A stretch of 64,000 nucleotides of DNA from Puccinia triticina (GCF_026914185.1 NC_070561.1:6324001-6388000); one strand, 5' to 3'. Counted from the first letter of the stretch, positions 33,931-44,417 are shown. Made by a program: numbers and translations. Notes: generated from the letters alone by a model not told the origin.

Positions 33931-34436
33931 GCTGATCTGGACTCCCCATACGATCCTCGGCAGGCAAAGCGCAATGAAGTATTTTTGAACTTGGTGATTG
34001 AGGATGTGCCTGAAACCGTGTACCGGGCCTCCTGCCACTACTCCAAATTAAAGCAGGTCAGTTCCCCAGTCCATGCTCCAGTGTATCAGGCGGCTGGCTC
34101 TCATCGCCGACTGATCGCTCTCGCATCGCGTCCAATATGGTCTAATCAATCCGTTGGTACCACTCATGCTTCAGGTCATGCCGATCTTGAACATCAAGCT
34201 ATACGTCTATCAGCTCTTGCAATCGCTAGCCTACATCCACTCGCTTGGAATATGCCATCGAGAGATCAAGCCTCAGAACTTGTTATTAAACCCCTCGACC
34301 GGAGTGCTCGAGTTGTATGGTTTCGGATCGGCAAAGATCTTGGTGGCTGGAGAACCGAACGTCAGTTATATATGTTTGAGGTACTACCGAGCACCAGAGC
34401 TGATTTTTGGGGCAACCAACTACACCACTAACATTG
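33931..34436 (+). pseudogene. GSK3-like kinase, central exons with dead catalytic site
   Basis: The exon at 33931-34056 begins with ADLDSPYDPRQAKR, which fits the VPS18 side, and then passes directly into EVFLNLVIEDVPETVYR of GSK3. The exon at 34175-34436 has [37 protein letters not shown] and [16 protein letters not shown]. The catalytic HRD Asp is Glu (CHRE) and the DFG Asp is Gly (YGFG), so the fragment could not phosphorylate. The sequence ends at a GTCAGT donor and the C-lobe is absent. Confidence 0.85.
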
Positions 34437-35320
34437 GTCAGTCCCCACGGTCAATAAGCCCCTCAAGTCTTGTTATAACAGTAAATCTCTCTTATAGTCT
34501 CTCCCTCCCTTATTTTTCTGTCCGCGTGATCAATGTCATATCCGCTGTTGATCTACCCAAATGTCGGTACAGATGTGTTAGGATATTTTTAGTCAATTTT
34601 CTCCCTGCATCTTTCAAAGTTGTACTGCTTAACTCATAAGCCAAACCAATGAATTATCATGAGCAGATTTGAACTCAACAAAGCCCCTCTCTTCAGTGGG
34701 CATGTGATCTTCCGAAGCAAGCCCATGACAGCCCTTGGCAGGAGGGAATGGTGCTCTACAACACAGGTCTGTTACATTTACCCATGACTTAAACATATCA
34801 TAAAATAAAATAAAATAGTTAGCTAATGGTAGACTTGACGAATAAAAGAATACACTTGACGACAGCAGTTACAAGTTGGTTTCTTCAAATACAGCCTGAA
34901 ACACATTGTAAGGTATTGTGAAGTATTGTAGAATTGATGATTTTTTTATTTTATAACAGGAGAAAAAATGAATTATAAGTGATATGCTGCAGGATTAGGA
35001 GTAAAATGACTGCTAACATGTATAAACAATGTTTTACACACCCAAACAGTCCAAAACTTTCAGTAATTCTTCAATTTTGCATATTATTTGAGCTGTTAAA
35101 CTATTGGAAATGATGTTTTTTCACCAGAGGATGAAATTTAAGCGACGGGCGGAGGGCTCATTGGGAAAATGACTGCCAACTGGATAACTTTTTACATAAA
35201 AAAGCAAATGAGATGGGGAAAAAAAATCATCAATTGTGCTGATTCAAGAGGTATTATTGATTTTCCAGTGGTTTTGCCAATTGGATACCAGTGCAGCAAG
35301 ACAACCATTTTTCTTGAGCT
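34437..35320. other. H5 3' non-coding part
   Basis: AT-rich DNA with only chance frames before the 3' hairpin. Confidence 0.4.
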
Positions 35321-35350
35321 CCGCAGCGGCGCAGCCGCCTTGGCCTCTAG

Positions 35351-36290
35351 TTTATCATCAAGGTTGATAATATTTGTATGTGGTGCAAAAGCTAATACCT
35401 CAACAATGAATGAGCTTAAGTATCTATCATTTGTCCATTGATTCTGGTAGGTTCACAGTTAAATTTAGGACACATTTTAAGCTGTTTATGAACAGTCTTT
35501 GAAATCAACAAGCTGCATAGATTGATTTTCAATACTCAATCTTCAAAATTTGACACTTTTGTTTGTGAAGGCCTTAGATTAAATCCAAATTTTTGTAAAA
35601 TTCAATTATTGACCCCATTGTTTAAGGATTCACTGGTAAAATTTCCCATTTTAGTACAAACAATCAACAAAGCATAGTGTGCAAACAAAATTCTCATGTA
35701 GAATATGAGAAGCACAATAAATTAAATAGGAGATGCAGTGTGTAGTATCATTTTGTTCTTGTGTTCTAAGCCTGCAAGTTGATTGAAAAGGTGGTAGTCA
35801 TACAACATTCATTTTTTGTTGTTGTATCATATTCTCAAGCTATGAGGAAAAAGGACAGACAGAATATAAGAACAAAATGTGGACCACCACTATTACTTTG
35901 ATGGAAACAAACAAAAATTGATTGGCAAGTTGAGATATCAAACAATTAGACAACATATTTTGTCAATTAGGATATTCCTGTTACTTATAGGGACTTGTTC
36001 AAAGTAAATATACCCATGGGTTAAAATAATTCTTTGCTCCTAAGAGGCAGGCTAGCACATTGACTTTGATCAGTTGCTTTCTTGTATGCCAACCTGCTTG
36101 ACATGGTAGTGTCCCACCTTTTAGCAATAAAATCAACACTTGGAACATGAGGTAGGAATTGAACTGGAACATTTCCCATTTTCAGCCCCAAAAGCTGTAG
36201 GGCTGATGATAACTTCCTATGAGAATTGGTGAACAGACACAGTAGCAACTGCTAGTTTGGTATTCAGTCTTTCCCGCAAAAGCCTCCCTC
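35351..36290. other. H4 3' non-coding part
   Basis: AT-rich DNA of H4 between the H5 insertion and the captured kinase region. No gene was seen. Confidence 0.4.
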
Positions 36291-36299
36291 AAAAGAGTC

Positions 36300-38030
36300 C
36301 ACTTTGAAGCCCGCCAGACAAAAATTGCTTAAGGCAATAAGTAAAGCTCAACAATCGAAGATTGAATGCAAAGCAATCAAGCTGGAATTTGCTTGCGAAG
36401 TCAAAGTCATGACTTCCTTGACCGCCCAGCATGTCGAAGGTGGGAAGTCTGTAGAGGGAGAGGGAGGCTCTTGCGAGCACAAAGTTGCCGTTGGGGACGG
36501 CGAGTTTTCTGCCTGACTTGTGCAGGAAGGAGGGGTGGCCCCTGTGGCTGTTGGCCTAGTCAATGACAATTTCGTGAGGCAGGGACAAGACGTGGACGAG
36601 CACAGCAATCTTGGCAAGCCAGCGTTGGTTAGGCAGGATCGGGCTGGCTCCGATAGGGATGATGAGGGTGACGGATGGGTCTGGGTGGGGTTGGTGTCGT
36701 TGAGGTTGTTGCTCGGCAAGATGGACTGTTTGAGGCTGACTGGCGGCGGAGGGTGGTGAGGCCTGGGCGATGAGGGGCTGAAGATGTTTGCCCTGGTGGC
36801 GCGAGGGGAGGTAGGAGCTCACGATTGAGCAGAACTGGTGGTTTTCTGAGCCCACGAGTTGGCGGGGAGGTTGGCGGGATGGACGTTTGGGTAGCGGTCA
36901 AAGTTCGACGAGTTCCTGGCTGGGAAACTTTCAGCAGTATGGGAACCTCCATACCAAACAAAGAAAACAAGTCAATGAAAAAAGTGGAGGAGAAGAGAGA
37001 AGGGACTCAACGGGGATGACATGGTGGGCTAGCAGGGCTCAGTATACCCCCCCCCCCCCCCCCCCAGGCCGGGCTTGATGTCTTGGATGCCCCCCTTTGG
37101 CTTTCTGAGCCGCTTGTAGGCGGTCAAGGACAAGCAGGAGGGAGATGAGGACGAAGCTCCCGGACGAGGATGAGGACGAAGCTCCAGGACGAGGATGAGG
37201 ACGAAGCTCCCGGACGAGGATGAGGACGAGGGGGTGGGGAAGTGGAGATGGTACTGTTCAATCTTCCCCTAGATGGCGAAGGGGCTGGCGGCCTGCGCGA
37301 GGTAAGGGTTCAAAAGAAGGGCGGGTGGCCGGCGAGCATCTTGCAGAGCAGAATGCTCAAGGACCACCGTTCGGCTGGCTTGTAATGGCCCTTGGAGTGC
37401 TTGGATGCCGAGCTCAGCCTTCAGCAGCGTGACGGGGCCACGATTGTCTCGAGTGATTGGCCCGCTGTCTGCGGTATGCTGATGCTCGCTGCTAGCCAAG
37501 GGGCTGCCTTTGTCTGGGTCAAGAGTTGTCGGAGAAGTCCTCTGCTGGCTAGGCTGAAAAGAGAGAGAAAAAAAAAAGTGCTGGTAGGAATGACTGCCTT
37601 GGCCCTCATCAATCCTAGCGCGTATGATAGGAAAATATTGTATGTACATACAGATCTTGCCTTAGCTGGCCAGAGAGGTATGCCAAGGTGTAGTTTTCTC
37701 CTTGATGAAGCTGCTGTAAGTTTCTTGGCGGATGGCCTGATTGAAAGAGAGTGGTACCAAGGATTTGTGCAACGGTGACATTGGGGCTTGTGTCACTGTC
37801 AGGTGGTGTTCAGTTGAGTTGGCAACCGTATGCATCAGCAATGATAGGGTGGTGTGGCAGTGGTTTGCAGATAGCGACGGTGGATATGTACAACGTCGTG
37901 GCAAGGGTAACGGTGAATTTGATTCAACGCGAGTTGAGAGAACGGCGGCGGCGAGTCCAGCAACGCAGCGAAGGACAAACTGTATAAAAGAGAGGCAGCG
38001 TTCGAGATTATCAATTCCCCAGGGCGATTG
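36300..38030 (-). pseudogene. Captured AGC-kinase-like fragment, degenerate
   Basis: Minus-strand reading near 37400-37300 gives SKGHYKPAERWSLSILLCKM followed by LAGHPPFF. After a one-base shift it gives SPFAI.GKIEQYHLHFP. This is the order of kinase subdomains IX-X in AGC kinases such as PKA (KGH..VDWWALG..LYEMLAG, YPPFF, NPFxIYxKI). Asp of the DxW motif is replaced by Glu-Arg. Just downstream a GAGGACGAAGCTCC repeat (37145-37230) interrupts the frame, and the remaining frames to 36300 are not recognised. It lies in the sense of Helitron H4. Confidence 0.5.
37050..37068. repeat. Poly-C run
   Basis: About 19 consecutive C bases inside the captured segment. Confidence 0.9.
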
Positions 38031-38482
38031 GAAATGCTGCACTTCCAGCTATCCATCGCCCTCAACCCCTCCGCTGTTGCAGAGTGGGCCCCCCACTGGT
38101 CCGTAGCCTTAGCTGCTGGCCGGGGGCCTTCATGTCCATCCCTTTTGACCCGCGCGCTAGACGCGGGCTGGGGGGTGAGCCTGAGTACACAGCTCTGCTG
38201 TTTTTGGGGGGCTAGGTCGAGATTTTATTTTTTGAATGATTATTGTATGGAGATTAGTGCGGTCATTTTTTGGAAGTTTTACATAAGGGGAAACCCTTGA
38301 TTTTTTTTTTTTTTGCTCTTTTGTTATTTTATAGGGGGAACCCTTGATCTTGTTTTTTACAATTCAGATAAAACTGTGTCTTTAATAAACTTGGATTCTA
38401 ATTATTTAAAAGATCATCAACACCACCAAAATATTTATCAGAATCGTCATCATAAGTTCCACTAATGTAGTTTTTACAGGTA

Positions 38483-41340
38483 CTAGAGACCAAGGTGGCT
38501 GCGCCGCTGTAATTTCAAAGGGGACAACCTCCCCCAATCTCCAAGATAAATCATTATCTGTTTTTCTTTTTTCAGATGATAAAGAAACTTGGTGTGTTTG
38601 ATTTGTGTTTATGTTACATCCCAGTTTATTGAAATCAACAATTTGGACTAACAAAGATCAAGTGTTCCCTCTTACAAGAACCTTTTCATTTTATTTTTCA
38701 AAAAAAACACAGGTTTGCCCAATCAACAAAAAATGAAGGAAAATTGTGGGGTTTGATTAAAGCACATTTGATATTTTCAAGACAATTTGGATCATCAAGC
38801 CAGGAAAAAATGGGTTTTCAAAAGATTACATCATGTAGGGCAACAGAAAGTTCAATCCAATGCTGTTGATGTCATCAACAGAGGAGTTCATCTGATTGGT
38901 ATGAGAAAACTTTGGGAATTTCATGGGCAGTTGAGGATGAGGTATATGGCGAGTATACTGGCAAGTGCACCCTTGGTGCTTCCACTTCTGGCCCGGAAGT
39001 GGCTGGCGGCTGATCCAGATGGCCTTGGGGGCGAATCTGCCGCCAATGCGCTGTGCCTCTGCAAGGAGGTCAATGTGTGGGCCGAAGTCAAAGCAGGCAA
39101 GGAGTGCGTAGGCACGTTTGGGCTGGTTACACCTGAGCAGGTTTCTGATGTATGCCGTGATGATTCTGGTCTGTAGAGGGCTGGGGGAGAGTCCGGCAAG
39201 GATTGGTCTGGTGACTTTGCGCATGTTTCCCATCCCCTGGCCAATCTGTCCGCACACGGCAAAGAGGCAAGGGTAGAAGTCGTGGGTATTGGCTGGTCAA
39301 GCCGGATGAGATGCGCGAGGGCGTGTCCGTGGTTGTCGCGGCTGAGGGCGTGGAGGAGCAGGGCTTCGGGGCTGCCTGGTGTGGTGTTGCTGAGCGTGCT
39401 GAGTGCTGCTCCAGTGATCAATTGAAATGGACCCTCAACACTACCGCGCTCGCCATGCCAAATCAAGAAGACCCGGCCTGAGAGCCCCCTGGAGCCAATT
39501 TGTAGCATCCATCCCCAGCAGCAGCCGGGGCCGCGGCCTGTCGCAAGGAGCTCATTGCAGGTCAATCCAGGAGGTATCAAGTTCCTTACAGAAGAGCAGA
39601 TTGTTTGATAAGTTTCATGCTTCTGCTTTTGTAGGGTGATTGTGGTTTGTGGCAGTGAGGGGGAAGAAGTGTCAGCGTGGATGGGGGATGGCTAGCAAAA
39701 GAGGAGGAGAGACAGGCAGCATACAGGCCAGAACAACATCGAGTGTTATGGTGATAGGGCATAGAGGCTATGTCGAGGGATTTGACTGGATACAAGGGAC
39801 CTTGGATGTTTTTTTTGAAACCCATACCATATGTCAGCATCCCCCGGAGTCACTCGGGCTCACAGTCATGCCTGATTGGACAGCCACATTCAATGTGTTA
39901 AAGGCAATCATTCTTGATTTCAATTCTCAACAAAAATAAAAATAAAAATACAATCCCAACCATCCGAGCCATCACTAACCTCCACCTTGACCCAGCGAAC
40001 ATCATTGGCTGGCTGGGTGACCATTTGCTCGGCGCCAAGATGATGAGAGGAAGGAGACCAACAGGGTCCAACAGGCTTGATCTCAACACCCTCACTCCCT
40101 TGTCTGACCAACGACCTCCTGCCCACAACCCTTTGCTTATGACCAGCAACGACGCCGGATGGCTGGTTTTGACGGGCAACAAGTGTACTCAATGGTGCTT
40201 CATCTTCAGAGGCCGAGAACTCGACCACATGCCTGTTTGCAATTTGGCCCCAGTCCGACTCTTCCAACTCCCACTCCTCATGGTTCTCCAGCTTGTAGTT
40301 GGCATGGTGGGGAAAAACTGTCTGGCGGGAAACAACCGGGCCCGGTGGGACTGTCTTTGACCGGCTCGGAACAAGCTCCAGATTCAGCCACTCTTTCCGT
40401 ACGTTAACACTCTCCTCTTCAGCTGAGGCGCTCGGCGAGTGAAAAGGTCCCGCGGAGGCGACAAGTACTGCTCCAGCGGATCTGTGAAAATCCCAGCCCT
40501 CAAATGAGTCTCCCCAACTCTCATAGTACAAAGCAAAATTGTCTACCTAGCCTCTTGCTGCATCAGTCGGGTATCGGAGATCATTGCCTGACATCCGCTG
40601 AGGCAGCCCCAATAACAGCGGATTACAACTTAGTACGGCTTGAGAAGGCCAACAAGGATGTTGAAGGGTACGTGTAGGCCCAGACAGACTGTATTGGTCA
40701 ACAAGTGGGATTGTTATGAAGATCTGTGTATTTGAATGACCACCCTGGCATGTACAAACTGGTGGTTCCATGGCGGTGGTGTTGTTGCCATGGTACATAC
40801 TGTTGGTCGTGTTGTTGCCGTGGCTTTGGGGTTGTGAAAGCTCAAGACCCGCGGGTGGGACTTGATATATAAGCTGAGCTCTGGCTGGTCTGTTTGTCCC
40901 CCAGGCACATCAGTTTTTGCTGTAATTCCAGCTGGTGGTGTGTCTCACGCTTCCCCACTGCTGCATATGCATTTGCACAGTCTGGGGGGTTGAAGAGCTG
41001 GCCCCCCATTATGCATTCTGCCATTGGAGCTGCAGGGGGCCTTCAACACATACTGTTTGACCCATCCGGTGAGCTGGGCGGCAGTATGGGGGCCTGGGTG
41101 CAGCAGCTTTGGCTGGTGTTGGGCTACGTTTCTGGTTGAGATTTTTGCCCATTTTAAATGCAATTTATCCTGTCACATTATATGTAATTCCTGTATTTAG
41201 TTAGTGGGCAAACCCATTCTATTTTTTTGTACTTTATTGCCTTGTGAGGAAAACCCTGTCATTTTTTTGTAAATTTTTTCTATTGTAGGGGGAACCCTTG
41301 AATTTTTTTTCCACAAAACTGTGGTTTTAATAGACTTGGA
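38483..41340 (-). mobile_element. Helitron H6, inserted in the Tet-like gene
   Basis: On the minus strand it starts TCCAAGTCTATTAAAACC at 41340 and ends with GCGGC-GCA-GCCAC and CTAG at 38483. Insertion is between A and T of GCAATTAA-TACCTG. Excision restores the host reading frame exactly, which is strong evidence for both ends. The conserved 5' block spans about 40860-41340 (GGGGGAACCCTTGA, TTGCACAGTCTGGGGGG). It carries an unidentified captured gene. Confidence 0.93.
38840..40560 (-). pseudogene. Unidentified captured gene in H6
   Basis: Minus-strand frames at 39920-40531 (203 codons, acidic and Ser-rich, WGDSFEGWDF at its start), 38921-39580 and 38826-39257 overlap and appear to be one gene with a frameshift. 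HALSRDNHGHALAHLIRLDQ passes into DFYPCLFAVCGQ in another frame, then PLQTRIITAYIRNLLRCNQP and KRAYALLACFDFG. The latter looks like an alpha-helical repeat or solenoid protein. I could not name the family. It lies in the sense of the Helitron, like the other captured fragments. Confidence 0.4.
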
Positions 41341-43410
41341 TTAATTGCTTTGGTTGCAACTTGAAGAACCATTCCTAGTTTAGTAAAATTGGTTGGTTCA
41401 GATGGATATAATGTACCGTGAACATATTCCTGAGCACAAAATATAATTCTGCAAATGGTATCTGGTTTGAAATGAAGCGCTAACTGTAAGTCTCTAAAAA
41501 TAAACTGCCCATTTTCTACGTCGTATCCCTGCGCCTCGGTTGAAATTTGACCAGTGATTCAAGAAGTTGGAATAATCATAGCAAAAGCAAGAGGAAGATC
41601 AGATAAATCGCCATCATCGGTGTGATGATGATTGTAAAAGCCATGTGACAAAAAAACTAGATTGGAGGCAAAACCAAAGGGGGATTTTTCACGTGGATCC
41701 TCAGGAAAGTTATTGTCGGAAATAGAAGGAATATTGTATTTCTTCATATACGCTTGATTTTTTTCAACTGCTACATTTCCAAAATTGTGAAACATATTCC
41801 AAAGTATTTCTCCTGCTGGAGCCGATCCCTCCATGAGATCCCTGAAACCAATAGGATTCTTGTTGATAGCCGCTTGATCATGATATATACCTAGAATCTC
41901 AAGACCGTCGTATCCTTTTCTCCATCCTATGGCCCACATTATACCGCCACATTTTCGCAATTTTGAAGCCACCGATGAGATAAACTCCTTGCAGCCGTGT
42001 AGGAATAGACAGAGGAAATTGTAGTCGTCCCACTTGGATTTGGACAGATTGCTGAGGGGAATAAATTTGACAATACCAACTAACTGACTTTTTCTTTTGT
42101 CGTAGATTTTATTATAGTTGCTATCAATTTTAAAGAAAGTTTTTTTCACCGTTTCTAGTGCTGATTCATTTTCTTCCTTGGTGAATTTTGGAGCATAGAC
42201 TTTTGGCGGTTTTCAAAGGTTTTCAGGGTCGTCCTTATATTCTGCTAAGAGGCGCTTATATTCAAACATCCTTTCTTTGAAGTCCTGGGTTATAGCGGGA
42301 AAGAGATTGATGGGATTCACATTCCGTCAAATCGTCTTGGCGCCAGGTGGAGGAGCACCTGTAGTAAAGTGATCCAAGCTATTCTCAACTCTTTTCTTCC
42401 TCATTCTTCTACTCTTATTCTGGTTTCTTTTCTGTTGCTGATTAGGTGTCATATCACTGAAGCAATCATTTTCCATGTGAGCGAGAGTGTTTGCCCAATT
42501 GGTATATGAAAGAACATTGAATGCCAACCAAAGAGCAACAGAAAAGAAGTAATTTTTGAGATAGATAGAATTTGGAATTAAGGGTAAAAGAAAGCACAAA
42601 TAGGTTAGTTTGTGGATATCAATTGGTATGCAAAAAATCATTTGTCCAACCTTGCCCTTCGGCGCTTTCTCTTTTTGGGTTGAAGAGATGGCATTGGCTG
42701 AGTGTTTTTGGTATCTTCCTCAATACTCGGCGAATCGGAGAGGGATGAAGATCGGTCCGATCTTGCTACAAGAATGCTGTCGGTCTCCTCGTTGATACTA
42801 GTCAAGTCGGAACTGGGCACATTGGAGGAAAATGTCTCAAAAGCCTCGTCATTATTCGGGTGGGTGGAAATTACTGGAGTCCTGATTTCATGTAGCTTTC
42901 CAGTGGCAACTGCAGCGAGGCGGCAAGAGCGTCGAAGAGATGTTCCAGAGCCTATTTGAATGTTTTCACCTACAGTAGTCGCAATAGTAGCGGCTGAAGT
43001 CCCAAAAGCGTCAAAATTGAAACTTGTATGCGCTAAAGGAGAGGACTCACAAGCAATGAGTTTTATTTTCATTTTGTTGGCTGGAGACCGAGAAACTTTG
43101 GTATCTGAAGGCAGGGGGGGCACAAAAGAGTATCCTTGAGTACAATGAGAAACAATCGATTTGACAACAGCGCTAGAAGAGAACACTCACTTGTTTTTGG
43201 AGGAGGTGGTACACAACAGCCACAAATAGAGTCTGAGCACAATTGCATCGATCTGTCGGCGGCAGCAACTGCATTGACGGCCTTCTGGAGCTTGTTTTTG
43301 GCAGAAGAAGCAAGTTCAGATGTGTATGAAGTCTCAGGAGTAGAGCCAGGCCGACAAACAGAGAAATTGGTGCGCTTCGCCGCTGAAGAATTGGCAACCT
43401 TGCCAGAAGC

Positions 43411-43718
43411 GACGACAGCGGCATAGCTTGGCTGCAAGGAGGAGGGTAAAAACCCCTGTCTAGACTGGTGCGCTGGCGATGATTCAAGGTCCTGACAGAA
43501 ATAAAAAATAGTTTTTTAGTGTGATGTTTTTTAGTTTGATACATTTGTTTTTGAGAGAGCTTACCGAAGCGACGACAGCGGCATAGCTTTGCTGTAAGGG
43601 GGAGGGGAAACATCCCTGTGTAGACTGGTGCGCTGGGGACAATCCAAGGTCCTGACAGCAATAGAAAAAGAAGTTTTTAGTGTGCGGTTTTTTAGTTTGA
43701 TACATTTGTTTTCAAGCA
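43411..43718 (-). repeat. Duplicated exon at the start of the Tet-like gene
   Basis: Two tandem copies of about 155 bp each encode SPAHQS.QG then PSYAAVVAS or QSYAAVVAS on the minus strand, and each carries intron-like ends. The downstream copy runs on into GKVANSSAAKRTNFSVC. Exon duplication near the N-terminus is likely. The SYAAVVAS motif resembles one seen in retroelement ORF1 proteins, which is only a resemblance. Confidence 0.6.
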
Positions 43719-43809
43719 CGCGTACCTGAGTATTGAATGTGATTCTGTTTTCTCTGGTGGTGCGAGTGGGTTGAGTGGGAGAAATGAGAGTATCTTTGGG
43801 CTTGATCAT

Positions 43810-44417
43810 GATTGGGAATGGGGATGGGCTGTAAGATTGATAAGATTGAGTTCAAAATCTGAGCAGCAAGTGAGTGGTTCGATAAAGGTCAGCTGAGCAA
43901 GGGAGTTGAGGCGACCGAGGGGGGAATGTTTAAACTTGACACCATATCTATTTGCATGAAACACGTCACAGGCATGATACATTCATCATACGCGGGGGGG
44001 CTCTGACTGAATGTCAAGAATTCCTTTGACTGCCACATGACAACTAGCTCATGTGTTAGCTAGCACATTCCCATGTGAGTCTGCAGGAGAAAGGGTTGCA
44101 GGTTTGACTCTGACCCTTGATGATCAGAAACTTTTTGTAGTGGCGTAAAGAAGTTACTCACAAGAGTAACTTGCATAATGTACTGGAACGTACTGTAACA
44201 CACAAGGGCGAAGTTACAGTTACACATGGAAAATTACCAAGCAGTTCCAGTACGTTATCCCACAGAGAAAAAATGGGCATTCTGAAAACGTTACAGTACA
44301 ATACTTTACAACTGAATTAAGGTACGTTACTCAAAAGCTAAAACTTGGATAACAAAAAAAAGGTACAATATCCAATCATGTGCTTGTAACGTAAAGTAAC
44401 GTATCTGCCCACCGCTG
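43810..44417. other. Right subterminal region of the hAT element
   Basis: Presumed promoter side of the Tet-like gene, then an array of GTAACGTA/GTTACAGT motifs up to the terminal repeat. A possible tRNA-like box pair (GTTAGCTAGCAC and GGTTTGACTC) occurs at 44056-44117 but is weak. Confidence 0.5.

Larger units (their letters stand above)
31825..35350 (+). mobile_element. Helitron H5 carrying a GSK3-VPS18 chimera
   Basis: Starts TCCAAGTTTATTAAAG after GAGATA and ends GCAGCGGCGCAGCCGCCTTG then GCCTCTAG before TTTATC. The hairpin is 35326-35338. The conserved 5' block runs to about 32200, with two TCAAGGGTTCCCCC-type motifs and GCAACAGCGGAGGGGG. It lies inside H4 near that element's 3' end. 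The captured exons at 32697-34436 are in the same sense. No Rep/Helicase is present. Confidence 0.93.
31701..38395 (-). mobile_element. Helitron H4, minus strand, host of H5
   Basis: On the minus strand it starts TCCAAGTTTATTAAAG at 38395 and ends with GCGGC-GGA-GCCGC and CTAG at 31701. The flanks are A and T. Its conserved 5' block (about 38030-38395) has two AACCCTTGAT motifs next to AGGGGGA/AGGGGAA and CAACCCCTCCGCTGTTGCA. Another Helitron, H5, is inserted in the opposite orientation at 31825-35350. Without H5 it is 3169 bp. It carries an AGC-kinase-like fragment in its own sense. Confidence 0.9.
38404..43809 (-). pseudogene. Tet-like 2OG-Fe(II) oxygenase gene, interrupted by H6
   Basis: The main exon (41341-42470) matches the Tet-like oxygenase family of rusts: CGGIMWAIGWRKGYDGLEIL, PIGFRDLMEGSAPAGEIL, GNVAVEKNQ, then the iron motif HTD (41616-41624) in FYNHHHTDDGD, and downstream GYDVENGQFIF and the distal His of YVHGT (41418-41420). 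Three in-frame TGA stops break it (42327, 42213, 41559), the last before the distal His. Helitron H6 splits the tail: removing it joins VATKAI to NTCKNYISGTYDD, which ends at NN-stop (38404). Upstream exons hold a KKRKRRR cluster (about 42650) and a start at 43809. Tet enzymes oxidise 5-methylcytosine or related bases; this copy is dead. Confidence 0.75.
21929..44417 (-). mobile_element. hAT-type element with Tet-like gene, inflated by nested Helitrons
   Basis: The left end CAACGGTGGGCAGATACGTT and the right end, reverse complement CAGCGGTGGGCAGATACGTT, are matching terminal inverted repeats. They are flanked by ACAAAAT on both sides (21922-21928 and 44418-44424; ACAAAATC if 8 bp). The joined flanks read ...CCACAAAATCCCCAAATG, an intact satellite unit, so the two ends belong to one insertion. 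Both subterminal regions are rich in GTAACGTTAC. Subtracting H2, H3, H4 (with H5) and H6 leaves about 5.3 kb: a Tet-like oxygenase gene near the right end and a hAT transposase C-terminus near the left, both on the minus strand. Confidence 0.85.

Noticed and set aside
32697..34436. A working host GSK3 or VPS18 gene
   Set aside because: Catalytic Asp residues changed, frameshifts, missing C-lobe, and position within proven Helitron ends.
21929..44417. A Starship-like giant cargo transposon
   Set aside because: There is no tyrosine recombinase (YR) gene, and most of the length is nested Helitrons with their own ends; the core is about 5.3 kb.
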